A stretch of 64,000 bases of DNA from Lasioglossum baleicum (lineage: Eukaryota; Arthropoda; Insecta; Hymenoptera; Halictidae), in NCBI RefSeq assembly GCF_051020765.1, contig NC_134932.1, positions 3,596,001-3,660,000 on the forward strand, given 5' to 3'. The notes beneath the pieces were generated by a model. That model ran no database searches. It saw only the letters and a list, made by a program, of their open reading frames with translations, and had not been told where the DNA came from. A program made the translations under genes and the position numbers. Shown here piece after piece: positions 12,401-24,553 of this stretch (position 1 is its first letter; each line of letters begins with the position of its first letter).

Positions 12401-14118
12401 AATAGCTTCATATTATATGTATGTATATATTCTGCGTTAATGTGATCAGAAAGAATTGTTTTCACCGAAAGATAACGACGCGCAGTTGCATTACCTTGTC
12501 GCGGGCTGTTGTAAACTTGATTAGGTATATTCCTTCTCCAGAGAATGCTACGGTTTTCCAAAAATAAATTGGCCCCCATAAAGCATCTCTAGCATAACAT
12601 TGGCACCCTCGCGAGGATCCTTAATGGAAACGAACTACCATTATAGGGATATAAATATACTCTCCGGTGCAGAAGAGCCCATCTGTCGTGTCACGAAAAT
12701 TACGTGAACGAGAGAGATAATATTGAATCTATTAAGAGAAAACACAGTGGGTACGAACAAGATGTTCCAGAAATACGGATTCTGGGAACGTGTGCGCTCA
12801 ACTCTTTGCATATTCCTGAAGCCAAATACTAAATATAACGCTGACCAAACAGATAATCAATAATATTTTTATTCGACACAGAAAAACAATTAAAAAAAAA
12901 CTCCCCGACAAAAAGAGAATGTAAGTATACAGAGGCTTTTCATGCAAAATGGAAACTTTCTTTAAATGTCTTCGTATAAAATCCTAATGATTAGTAGACT
13001 GTGGATTTTTCTGCAGAAATAAATTGTTTGCATTCATTCGAAGATACACGACAGAGAAATGTTGTTGCTTGCTCGAAATTGATCCAACAGTCGGAGGAAA
13101 TCGAAAAGGTTTCGGGAATCGAAGTTACGAAATTGTTATGCGTAACTCGTGTTTCCACTTATTCGTGCGGCGGGGCGGGATGACAAAGCTCTGTAGATAA
13201 AGATGACGAATGCTGCATATTTTCACGTTAGCTTCTCCTTCGAAGGGAAACTATTTTCTGGCTGCTCGAATTCCAGCTCGCCCCCCGTTGGTGGTCCTGT
13301 ATTCCCGTCGTGTAGCAAGGGATCCCACACATAGTCGCGTCCAGGGTGTGTTATATTGCATTTTATTACCCCACCGTATACTCGCCAGAAGTAATAGTAC
13401 GAAATTTATAGGCACCGGCCTTATAGCGTTCCTTTCCACGGTGTATAACCTATATCGACACGTTGTTATCTTCACTTACTAGAGCCCCCGGATTTCATTT
13501 CAGTTATTTATGAATCCACGATCTCTCTGTTTCGTTCGTTTTATCCCGGATACATACTGACCTCTTCATTCCTGTTCATTCGTTGCTCATTCATATCCAA
13601 TGCTTGCTTGCTTGCGAGTTCACCGAGGAAAGAATAATGTTGCTCACTGAAAATAAATGCTTATCAAAGAACCGAGAGAGAATCGTTTCACTTCCGGTGG
13701 CGATCGTGCACGATGGATGCTTCGAGGCGGGTGGAAATTTCTGCCGAGTAAACGAAATCGGAGCGATCGATTGATAATGAAGAGCCCTCTCGAGAAAATC
13801 ATGTGTGCGAGATTCGTTCGTTGACCTCCTTGCATGCTGCTGACTCTTGCCCTCGCGGCTCTTCTTAAAGGTGGGTGGTCTAGGGTTTTAATAAAAAGTC
13901 GACGAAGATCTCCGCGCTTTATACTTCACAGTTCACACAGTCTACTGGTTAGACTTTTTACGAGTTTATTTGAAATGAAATCTGCACCGCACAAAAAATG
14001 TTGAAAAAAGGTGATGGAAACGCGTACTTGAATTTTGCATATTTGATGCGATGACAAGAAAATATGTATGTGGAAGGTAGGAAAGCACTACGAAGCAAGA
14101 AATCACGCCCGAACTGTC

Positions 14119-14222
14119 AGCTGTCGATGTTTATGCATTTATGGTTTATAAACATTCTCAAAAATACTGGAGTATGAAATTTGTCTAGCAAATCTGAAAA
14201 TTGCACAAACATCCGCAGTCTA
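14119..14222. mobile_element. TAGACTGCGGAT MITE, short copy
   Basis: A decayed left end (GTCGATGTTTATGCATTTATGG) and a good right end (GCACAAACATCCGCAGTCTA) about 104 bp apart. Confidence 0.55.
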
Positions 14223-15827
14223 GTAATAAAAAATGGAAGCAATGTCATCTCTATAGGAAAAACGATAAGAATGCAAATTTTAAATCTGGTACGAAGAGTC
14301 GTGAACTTGCGAATAATATTCGGTGAAATCCTCGGTTTACATGTGGTGCGACTCGCGGCAAGACGTTGTTTAGCACAGCGAATTTTGCACCCGGTTCTAG
14401 TGTCCTCGGTACGCGGAGCTTGCGGAAGCCCGCGAGATATCCGTGGAACTTAATACACTGTGTATCAGAGCTTAACTCGTTGTCACCCTGGTGGCTGCGC
14501 TTTTCGGATCGCATATTCCGCAGTCTCTCGCATTAACCTCGCGACTGCGCCAGAAGCATTGAAATTAAGCAAATTATAGAGTTCGTAAGTTATTGGATTA
14601 GCAGTTTATTCCGCCTCTGCGTGACAATCCTCGTTTCGTAATTGGGCAATGTACACAAATTGTCAATATTGTTCTATCCGGTGTACCTAGGTCCTCTATT
14701 ATTTATAATTTTCATTCATGACTCAACTACCATTTTTCAATATTGTAAGTAGTACCTCCTATTCGCAGAAGATTTAAAAATTTTCAGCAGCACATCGTCC
14801 CTTGATGATGCTACATATTGTGTAAACATTTATGTGAGAGGGCTTCGGTCCGTTTATACATAAATAAATAAGTAAATATTTCAACTATGATCATTTCGTT
14901 GAAAACAAAATAGTACAACAATAAATTGAACTCGATTGGCTCGAAGCCTCTACCTAACTCGGAGCATCATTCGCGAAGAGTCACAGTCACAGTAGATGAT
15001 CGACTGATGTGGCCCGTGAAGCTCAGAATTCTGCAATGGCTATTGTATAAAACAAAGAACAGCACGCGAAGGCAAATAAATCAGAAAATGACGGGACGTG
15101 CGCGATATACTTTTCATTCCATCGCGTCGCGTTTATTCCGAGTCAGGCGATGAACGTGTACGAGGATTTTTCGATCGACGTGCCTGCCCCCACCCCTCCC
15201 TGCCATAGTGATTTACATGGCAATAAACTAACGCCTTGGTACGCCTTGGTACGCCACGAAAAACGCTTTTGATTTATCCGTGCACTTTCGCGAAGTACTG
15301 GACTTCTGCCAGACCGGAAGGTCCATCTCGCCGGAAATCACGACCATAATTCAGTGCCACGCCGCGCCGTAGAGGAGTGTCGAGAACCCATGAAAACACC
15401 CTAGCCGGCGCAGAGTGTCCTGCCAGCACGAGGAATTTGCATAAAACGGGCCGCGGTTTTGCAAAATCAATTTGAACTTTTGCGGTCTCACCTTGGCCCC
15501 GGCACGACTCGTCCGCGCTTCCGGCCGTCGCGTCGTCTCCCCGTCTCTAACTTTATTACGTCCGAGAGAACGTCTGTTTGCAGAGCTTGGTAATAGACTC
15601 CCGGATGAAAGGAGACTCTCGTCGTCGAACCGCATAAAGCGAAATCTCTCCTCTTTCCACCCCCGCATTTTTCCCCACCACCCCTCCCGGGTGTGAAGTT
15701 CTGGACATGGATTTCCATAGGACGCGAATTTAATGAATTTTAATACGCGTTGTCCGCAGACGCGGAAGCTCCCACCACCCACAAACTGTTTATTCAGAAT
15801 CGTGAACATCCTATACGTATCTCGACA

Positions 15828-16210
15828 AGGGCTGTTACTTTCCTTCGAAGGTCGAAGAGTTTGAAGCTTCGAAGCTTCGAATTTCGGAGCTTCGATTTCA
15901 GAAACTCCGAAGGTGATGAGAATCAAATTTTCAAAGCTTCGAGATTCGAACGTCTGTATGTACATAGTAAGTTATTAGAGGATTAAAAGAAACGGACTTT
16001 CGAAGCTTTGAACTTTGAAATTTCACTGTGTTTAGTTATATTTTGACACAGTTACAAACACTCCTACATTTTGAAAAAAATACGCCACCACAGCTAGAAG
16101 ATTGATCAAGTTACAACTTCGTACGAATCGAAGATTTCGAAACTTCGTACGCTTCCGAAGTTTCCTGTGTTCTTTCGAATCTTTCGAATCTTCGGAAAAG
16201 TAACAGCCCT
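15828..16210. mobile_element. GAAGCTTC-rich 'GGCTGTTACTTTTCC' element, copy 2
   Basis: 383 bp. Starts AGGGCTGTTACTTTCCTTCG and ends CGGAAAAGTAACAGCCCT. This is the uninterrupted version of the 11571-12153 element in the opposite orientation. The 204-codon minus frame overlapping its left side is a by-product of the repeat. Confidence 0.7.
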
Positions 16211-16743
16211 AATCCCGACACTGAACGACACTGAAACTTTTATTTTCAACGATATTCTCATAATTGAAATATTGACAATTTCTCGAGGATCAGAAGTGTT
16301 TCGGTTCGTAATGAGCAGTTTTTCTCTGGAATATACGATATTTAAGGATCGAGGAAAAGGCGACGATCAATTCGAGACAGTTTCCATATCCGCCGGGCAA
16401 AATGGAAAATCCGGATGATCGAGTCGTCGCTTTACCAGCGAGTGTTAGCTCTCGCAAGAAATCGCGTAGAATATATCAACCCTTTCTAGACGACGTTTCG
16501 TTTTATAAGGAAGTTGCGGCGGGGTAGTTCCGAAGCGTCCTACGGGGGATTGAATTCTCTGGAGAATGCCGCCGAAATTGAGAAGAAAGATGAAAGGTAG
16601 AAAGGGGTGGAAGAAAGCTGGGACGGGATGGGTAGTCTAAAGGGAAACCGAGAAGAATGCGGCGTGGGTGCGCACGCGTCAATGAAAACTTTTGCAAACA
16701 ACCGTGAAACCTCACGTGGGAAAAATATTACATTGGTAATCAC

Positions 16744-16865
16744 TAGACTGTGGATTTTTATGCATTTATAACAAAAATCAGTAAGTGTAATTTGAAACGG
16801 TAAAAGCATTAGAAGAATTTAAAAATACCATATCAACGGACAATAATAAACTTCTATTTCATTCC
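16744..16865. repeat. TAGACTGCGGAT MITE, left part
   Basis: TAGACTGTGGATTTTTATGC then ATTTATAACAAAAATCAGTA and a 'taatttgaaacgg' block shared with the copies at 21903 and 58983. No right inverted end was seen. Confidence 0.55.
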
Positions 16866-17519
16866 AATTTGTCAGTGCTACATACATACGTTCCTGCGGA
16901 CAAAAAGATAGCACAAGCGTGCTATCATTCAGTTCTCGAGGATAAATCTCAAGAATTCTCTAAATTCTACAAATGATACGTAAATATCATCTTACGGTAA
17001 TATGTATCTACAATATTAAATAGTGATAAACTGGAACTACGCTGTCCGTACTTGTATTTATTAACAAAAATCTCGTAGCGGAAAATTGTTGTGTAGAAAT
17101 CTGCGAGGATTAAGCACGAGAAGTTAGCGAACGGTGAGACGGGAAGGAGGACAGAGTGTATGTACTTGGGGAAACTGCTGTCTCTGTTTCGGCGAGAATT
17201 GACTTCCCTGAATGATGAGACACCGCACCGGGGAGAAAAGGCGCGCGGCATTTGGCATCTGCGTTTTATTGTCCCGTACCTATAGACTTCGAATACACTC
17301 TACGAGACAATACTCTCCCGCAGCTTTATTCCTCAGCGAAAGGCAAATAAAGTTTGATAATACGCTCCGTTTCGTTTCTCCTCCCAAAAACTTTGCTTTG
17401 CAATGACACTGCCATTTCTCAAGAACTTTCTTCGAACTGTGGATCGTGTAGTACTCCTTCAAAACACATCATACATAATTAGAAATCTGATATACAGTGT
17501 GATTCTGTGAACTAACCCG

Positions 17520-17695
17520 ACTTTTTTATTATTATTAGCACGCTTAGATTAGCTTGTATGCGTCAAATCTTGCAACCGAATTGTAAACCACTTATCGATG
17601 ATCTAGAGACTTGAAACTTTAAACATAGCTTAGAACTGGATGACAATGCAATATTAAAAAACAAATTTTTCAAAAAACTGTGCGTCTAGGAGAAA
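17520..17695 (+). repeat. Interspersed repeat R1, copy 2
   Basis: Begins in TTATTATTATTAGCACGCTT and carries the core CTAGAGACTTGAAACTTTAA and AGAACTGGATGACAATGC. It matches 2171-2360 in reverse orientation over about 175 bp. Confidence 0.7.
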
Positions 17696-20600
17696 CGCTC
17701 GGAAGTACGCTCCACGCTTTTATTTATAGCGACTAATAATTTTCACCTTTTTAGTGCATTTTAATATAAGCGTGGTTTTTAAAAAGATTTTTTGATATAT
17801 TTTTTAAAAATATTGTCAAACTTTCGAGTATGTATAATAATTCATTTTTATCTAACTTGTTTAAATATGATTCTCGTTTATTTGATAAGAGGATTAATTT
17901 AATGTAGATAAGACAGAAAACGACCAACGTACAATTTATGTAAACATTCCGACTCTGCCGACAGTACTGTTCCAAAGAGAGGGAAAGTTGGAATAAATTC
18001 TTAACAAATCCCGCGGAAATAAACGGTGGAATCCTTGGACTAAGAATTTACGTACTTATTCTTCCCGTAAAATCGAAGAGACCAGGAGGACACCCTTTAC
18101 AGCGAGCTTTTATAAAGTTGTGGCTGAGTTTCGAAAGTGCTCCCAGGGGGATCGATTCTCAGCGCCGAACTCGAAAGTAGAAAGGGAGAGTTTCAGAGAA
18201 AAAAAAGGAGAAGAAGAAGAAGAAGCAGAGAAAGAATAAAGGGAATTGTGAGAGGTAGGAGAAGAGGCGCGTAACAGGCGGAAGCAAAGATTAGACGCAT
18301 GGCGCGGCGCGGAGCAGCGCGGAGCAGCGACGAACGCCGGAAGGAACGGAAAGGTAAAAACCTTCCCCTCGGTACGCTTCTGCGACGGAGACGTTTTAAT
18401 TTACGTCCCCTTCGGCATGATATCGCATCGAATTCCATTTCCACGCGACCACCTCCCGTTCCTTTCATATTGTTATATCTTCGCATAAAGGAGCCGAGGA
18501 TTCCAAGTTTTCGGTTATTCAACCCACTGATCTCATCCTCCGCTTCGATTCTCGTTAATTAGGAAATTATTTGATTGGATACACTCCTCTCGGCTCAATC
18601 GTCTTATCGAATGCTTTCAAATATTCAAGAGAAAGTAAACTTTGTTTTCGATTGTCTCAAAAGTTTCTCTCGCAATGTATGTACACACTTACAGTTTGTA
18701 CATTTAACCATTTGCAATCGGTGCTGTTTTTCAACTTGAAAACTAAACACTTCTTTCGACCTAGAACAGACCTGTTCCAACACGCGGCTCGCGACGTTAA
18801 ATTGTGCGGCCCGCCGGACATTGGTCAGTACATTGGCCAGTACAATGGTTAAAGCGCGAATGGGTTCCATACAGTTCCAGAATCTTTCACGCAACTATTT
18901 CCAAGGGCTAACATTTCTTATGAAAACACTTGAAAACTGAAAAAATCTGCAAATCTGTTCCATTTTTTCTGGTTTATTTCGACCGAAAACTCGGAAGGAA
19001 CGATTGAAATACGAGACAGTATTTAGGCGTTCGTATGTTACCATATCCTCGGGAACGAATGTTTCGGAAGGGCAGTTCACAGGGAAAGATATCGACGTGT
19101 CTTGAAGCTGAATGCAAGTTACGGTGCATCGAAGAACAAACACGCGAGACCGATGCGCGGAGAAGAAAATAAGGCGATAACGTATCGGCATCGAAGAGGG
19201 ACAGAGGCGAAAAGATAAATTATCTACGTTTATACATACATTAAACGGGGACACACTATATTTCACCGTTGTCAGTTTATCCGCGACACCTGCTACGCCG
19301 AATCCCTCTTTTATTTCGACATGTATCAGGGTGCAGGACACCATGGCGCGGGTACGAGGAATCTCCGGGATCGGAAAGATCGATAGCGCCAATAAAACGC
19401 CACTTTCGCCGCCATAAATCGAACTCGAGATCTTTTATTGCGGCCGCATGTATTTCCGGCGTAATCACTGATGGATAGACACGGGCTGCGACAATGTATC
19501 GCTTCTGAACCCTCTTGTTTCGTCCAATTACATCTTTACAATGACGGCTCTGCAGGTTGCAGATCAAAATTTAAGAACAAAACGATTGTAGATCGTCAAG
19601 AATGTTCGAAGCTTTTGTAGACTGAGCAAGTCTTCGGGCTCGTAGGTCTTGCGAAGATTAACAGAAGATAGATAATATTAACAGATTAATGAAGGAACTT
19701 GGTGGAGTTTAATATTGCACAATAAAATTTACGTAGCACGTGTAACGAAGATTTTAACGAAGCCGAGCACCGTTGTTCTCGGGCAGTGAATATTAGCTTT
19801 AAATTCGGAAAAGTTGCCTTTATGCCAAAGGTTATACATTAACTCTGTAGTTGTACGAAGAATCCAGATAAATGTCTTGTAATGTCTTGAAAAATTGCTG
19901 AAATATACGACGATGATTGTTTCCTATTCTATATTCGTGTACAAGTGAACGTCTAGGAATAAGAAGAGTTAAATTATGCTAACCAAGAGCGTTTCAAATT
20001 AGCTCTAGTTCGCGCTCCTTCGAACAGCGAAATTTCGATGGTGGAGGTGCGGTTACAGACGACACAACAGTAAAACCGTCATACATATTACTTTCTCAAC
20101 AGCTCGCCATTTATCGTTCCCTCGGTCCTGGGATCTTCTCGAGGAATAATTGACTCGGCAGCGAGTTAGACGTTCGCGTTCGTTTGAAAGAGCTCGTGGG
20201 GGTGTGCACCTTTAAGATCGAAGTCTGGGCGACGGAGAATGAAGAACAATGGGGGAAGGATGAACGGGTATGAGAGCGGTTTAGGGCGAGGGGGTGGATT
20301 CGAGCTTGTGTCATGGGTTCTCGGGCTTCTTGGGAGGAGGCCTCTAGCGGGAGCTCGGAAGGGTGAAGGAGCTCGGAAGGGAAGCTAATAGAAATGAAGA
20401 GGAAGGCCTGACGTCGTCGGGGCATAAAGCTGTAAACCGTACAGGTGCTATCGTCGACGATGGTTTTAAGAGTATCAAACGGACTGCCGATTGATCAACG
20501 GAAAAATTCTAACAAAATTAACTTTATTACCCGCTGCGCTGCTTACATTTGACAGACGAATAAGCTTCGCTGGAAATTTTTGTTAACGCTTTGAGCACTG

Positions 20601-20604
20601 TCTC

Positions 20605-20659
<55 letters not shown>

Positions 20660-20660
20660 C
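20601..20660. repeat. (CT)n-(TA)n microsatellite
   Basis: A TC run with two interruptions followed by a TA run, immediately before the 5S-derived SINE target site. Confidence 0.95.
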
Positions 20661-20674
20661 AGAAACGGAAGACG

Positions 20675-20958
20675 CCAACAACCGTAGTCCCGTTGAAAGC
20701 ACCGGTTCTCGTTAGATCACCGAAGTTAAACAACGTGGAACGTGACCGGCACTAGGATGGGTGACCGTCTGGTCAAAAACCGGAAAGTGACCCACCCGGG
20801 GTGTTTTTCACGTGTTGTTGGCAAAAGGTGGTTCGGAACCCACCATAAACAGTAGGTCCCGCTGAAAAGGCGATGGTGAGAGTGGAAAAAGGAGAGGATT
20901 GGTAAATGAATTTGAAACCCTGAGGGGACCAAATATCATGTCCATACCATACCATACC
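20675..20958 (+). mobile_element. 5S rRNA-derived SINE (SINE3-like)
   Basis: The first 150 bp is 5S rRNA-like. It has ACCGGTTCTCGTTAGATCAC, GAAGTTAAACAACGTGG (A-box region, 20722-20738) and GGATGGGTGACCGTCTGG (C-box, 20755-20772). The 5S ends pair perfectly: GCCAACAAC at 20673-20681 with GTTGTTGGC at 20814-20822 (helix I). About 30 extra bases lie before the 3' arm and include TTTTT (20804-20808), a potential Pol III stop. A non-5S body of about 135 bp follows and ends in a CATAC-type tail. The whole is bracketed by AGAAACGGAAGACG at 20661-20674 and 20959-20972, a 14-bp target-site duplication. Direct repeats of this length plus an internal Pol III promoter mark it as a retroposed SINE and not a working 5S gene. 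Confidence 0.85.
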
Positions 20959-21902
20959 AGAAACGGAAGACGGAATTCATTTTTCAAAGATCGGTGCAAC
21001 AAGAAAGCATGCTTTCCGACAGATTTTACATTAATAAACTCGAATGAAGGAGGCAGCTTCCGTTTTCGACGATACACAGAAAGCTTACCAGCTTTAATTT
21101 GGTTTACGATCGCGATTCCTTCCGGTTTGCGCAGAGATGGCGCGATATATCAATTTCAAGGGTGGGTCTGTGCCCGAAACGACGTCGGCGAGTATAAGTT
21201 CTGATTCCTAAAAAAAAGCAGCGAGTTTTGTCGTATGAATAATATACCGGTATAGCCGCACGGTCTCGCGAGTTTTCTCGTCACTTTTTAAGAAAGATTC
21301 GATATGTAATTTGTTGTTCCCGTTCTTGCGGAATAAATGTATACCTACATAGAGTAAGATGGGAGCGCAAAAAGGGAATCGCGATTTAAATTTCCGCTAT
21401 AATTTATCTTCAGTGAAGATTGTCTAGGAACGATAGAAGAGGAAATACGGAGCATTAAATCTCCTTAAGAGGTCTCGGAGCTGTCGATAAAAGGTAAAGG
21501 TTCTCAAAGGAATGCCCCCGGTATTCGAAATAATGCCGTGAATTCAAAACGAATCGGTGAAAGGGGGAAAGAATGTCCCGAACAGGGGAGAAACCGGGGC
21601 ACAAGGTTCACGATTTACCGATCTTTATTGTTTATTCCCCTACCCCGAATTCTTCTGGAAATTGATTCTTCGGTCGTTCAACAACTGCGGAGCATTGTTT
21701 TCCCTTGCTCTCTTCCACGACTGTACATACACTCCCGCTCATACGTCTTAGGACACCCCTTGTTTTTAGTAGAACTCTGGTATTTCGTATAGATTTTGAA
21801 TCTTTAACTGTATTAACCATATAACATAAATGTAATGATAATGATCCAAAACACACGTCAAGAATATGTAAAAACTATTTGATTCAAATTCAATGTAATT
21901 AC

Positions 21903-22030
21903 AAGACTGCGGATTTCATGCATTTATGAGAAAAATGGCAGGATGTAAATTAAAACGGTAAAAACATTTTAAGAACATCCATATGTTATTTTTAATTTAT
22001 TACAGAGTTGAATACAAATATCTAATACAG
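21903..22030. repeat. TAGACTGCGGAT MITE, left part
   Basis: AAGACTGCGGATTTCATGCA then TTATGAGAAAAATGGCAGG and AAATTAAAACGGTAAAAAC, the same subfamily as 16744. The right end is missing. Confidence 0.55.
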
Positions 22031-22692
22031 ACTTTACGGCTCTACATTCGAAAATATTAAATTCTACAGTACATAGTTAATAGGTTGATATCGTCAATAT
22101 ATTGTTTATCACATGCGAGAAAACTAGAATTTCTGAGAGAACAGACGGATTTCAGTTTCTGTATCTGCACCAACCTCTAATATTTCCAACCTCGTTCGAT
22201 CTCCATTTTTTTCAGTTCGAAAAGCATTTATTTCCAGAGCAAAGCCGAGCCCCGATGATCCCTTTTTATTTGTGCATTTCGCGCAAAAATGGCCGAGACA
22301 TAAAAGATTTACGACTTCCTTCTCTCGGTTCTGACGCCATTTCTACCCCGCTCCCTTTCGCAAGGGGATGCGTCTGCCGCTTATGTGTCTCACAATTCTT
22401 CCCGCGACCCTCGGCGATCCTTAAGTTATGCAGATTTCGAGGATCGCGCGGAAATTCCCACCGAAAATTGAAATTTCATCCTCCTTTGTCTCCCATCGAG
22501 GATCAGGCGCCAGCCACGGGAAAGGCACCCCCGAGATTACGTTTGCGTGGGAAACAATCGTGCCGCGCGCCGCGCCGCGCCGCGCCGCTCTGGAACGCGC
22601 CTTGGCTTTCATTATCGAAAAAAAGACGTCGCTTTCCATCCCCGCAAGAACCGTCCCGTGTTATGAATATTTTGCTGCTTTGATCTACTCAC

Positions 22693-22752
22693 GCTAATGC
22701 ACGCTGTAGACGCTGTAGGAGGTGGATCGTCGCCGGGACGTGAGCTACGTAC
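22693..22752 (-). CDS. Possible 20-aa internal exon, minus strand
   Basis: The minus strand shows an acceptor (CTTTGATTTTCAG), 60 open nucleotides and a good donor (GTGAGTAG). Like the exon at 1531-1641 it is phase 0 at both ends. It reads VRSSRPGDDPPPTASTACIS, a low-complexity Ser/Pro/Thr linker. Both could belong to one long-intron gene reading leftward. Sixty open nucleotides arise easily by chance, so this needs transcript support. Confidence 0.28.
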
Positions 22753-24364
22753 CTGAAAATCAAAGAAGAGAGGTGGTTGTAGCGCTTACGCGAATAAATC
22801 CCGTTGGATCGGGTTTTCTAACAAGGTAGTCTGCGAGAATAGGCAGGTGTTGGACAATTTACGAATATTACAGGCACGTAGAAAAACAGAGACACTGATG
22901 CGTTGTTCCCTAAAAACGTCTATGTCAAAATTGCCATTTCAGATCCTTGCTAGTCCCACTCTCACGATTAGTTCAACTTAAATCTTGTTTCATGGTTTTT
23001 TATTATTGTTAAGAAAACTGAATCTTCTTAAATCTTGAAACATAAACGTTGTCTCATGATTTTTTATTTTTGTTAAGTAAACTGAGACTTGTTTGTTTTA
23101 TCGGCTCTAATCAAGCAACGAACCAACCAATTTACCTGAAAATTCAACGATATGTTCAATATTTTGCTCCAGGACTTCTGCGGCGTCGTTTGACTCTGTG
23201 AGCCAGGCAAGGGGACACACGTACACCTGGCCACTGTACGAAAGTTCGTGACAACTGCGTCTCGGGCTGCTTTGTCCTCCAGACGCGGCGCGGCGGTCGT
23301 TCGTCTCCAAAAACATCGCGGAGCGTTGTACATATGTAGTACTTGCCGGCGAAGACAAGAAACTCCTCGTCAATAATACACTCGGTTTAATCAAAGGGGG
23401 CATGTCACGTCGTCAGGAGTACGGCTCAATTTAGATCCGAGATAGCCCGTAGTGGTAGCGTTTACAAGACACGAGGACAGCTCCGCGATACTCTTCGTCC
23501 CCTACGCGGGTTACAAGTTCCGTCTCGCTTAATGGAGAACCAAGATAAGTTCTCGCTGAAACGAGCCTCGCAGGCACACGGCCCCACCGCCCGTTCCCCT
23601 TCTATCCGCGTTTGCGAACTATCCCCGTTTCGACGAGCACGACGAAAAAGAAAACAACACGGGCCGAGTTATCCGAAAGGGTTAACCGAGTTTAGGTACA
23701 GAGGGGCGAGAAACGTTGACGGAGAACGACAGGTTCTGACGAAGGACAACTCCTCCTTGACCCTCTTCCCCTGCCTAATCGCCCTTAAAGACTCCTCCAG
23801 GAATGATGAATCGGTGGCCTAACGAGGGCCCCGCGAGCAACCCTCTGCTAGAATGTATCGGTCATTGATTTGAACCCTGACGGAGTTCGCATTCTCGCTG
23901 CGGGCTAGACCGTGCAGACGATGTAACGAGGATCGTTCTACTGTCATTATTAACCATTCACGAGGTTGAGTCAAAAATTATCTACACTTTTCGTTCTGCA
24001 ATTTATTTACATGAAGCTCTCCCTGAATTAATATTAAATTAATAAATATTTATTCTAAAAAGAACAATACCCTCTTCGGGTCAACTCGACCCAGTCTGGT
24101 CTGGAAACTATTGCGAAGAAGTACTTTTGCCGAGAGAGATTGCCGCGAGAGAGAGAAACGAGCATGCGGTCGCTCTATTTATCGCGACTAACAGAACATA
24201 AGAAACGACTTCCTTTTGGAACGACTCGATACTTCTCGGAGGATCTGGATAGTCTGTCAGCCGATAATTCGATCGATCAACCGGATGCTCTTTCCTCGGG
24301 CGTTACGATTGGCTGTCGAACGTAATGCGACGCAGCGCTCGCTAATGATATGCGCGCGTCGACA

Positions 24365-24553
24365 AGTGTCTTACGTCACTTGACGCGCGCATCTTGAACA
24401 GTGACACTGTAATGTAATTGAAATTAGATACATAATCTATTTTCCATGATTATATTTTCATTTACACAGGAAGTAAGGTAAGTATTTAATCTTTTTAACT
24501 TACTTCTACTTCTCATCAACGAATTCTTTAACTTCTGCTGATAGTGCCTTATT
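24365..24553 (+). repeat. Interspersed repeat R2, copy 1
   Basis: About 150-190 bp matching 36569-36770. Shared blocks include CACTTGACG, GACTGTAATGTAATT (GACACTGT here), TATATTTTCATTTACACAGG and AAGTAAGGTAAGTATTT. The ACAG / GGTAAG strings mimic splice sites. Confidence 0.65.

Larger units (their letters stand above)
12154..20600. other. No gene recognised; repeat remnants
   Basis: Holds MITE ends at 12365, 12995, 14119 and 16744, the 15828-16210 element, repeat R1 at 17520 and a (GAA)n tract at about 18210. Open frames reach 204 codons (on 15351-15965) and 165 codons (on 18895-19392), but they lack family motifs, splice context or even composition, so they are not called. Confidence 0.5.

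Noticed and set aside
15351..15965. 204-codon minus-strand open frame
   Set aside because: Runs into the TTCGAAGCTTCGAA repeat element, where palindromes avoid stops. The N-terminal part is repeat-encoded and the rest has no motif.
18895..19392. 165-codon minus-strand open frame
   Set aside because: No recognisable domain and no splice or promoter context; its length is within chance for this much DNA.
20673..20822. A functional 5S rRNA gene
   Set aside because: A ~30-bp insertion, substitutions in the body, no cluster and the flanking target duplications point to a SINE instead.
22102..22683. 193-codon plus-strand open frame
   Set aside because: No family motif; composition follows GC-rich pentamer tracts, and a candidate minus-strand exon lies next to it. 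Open by composition.
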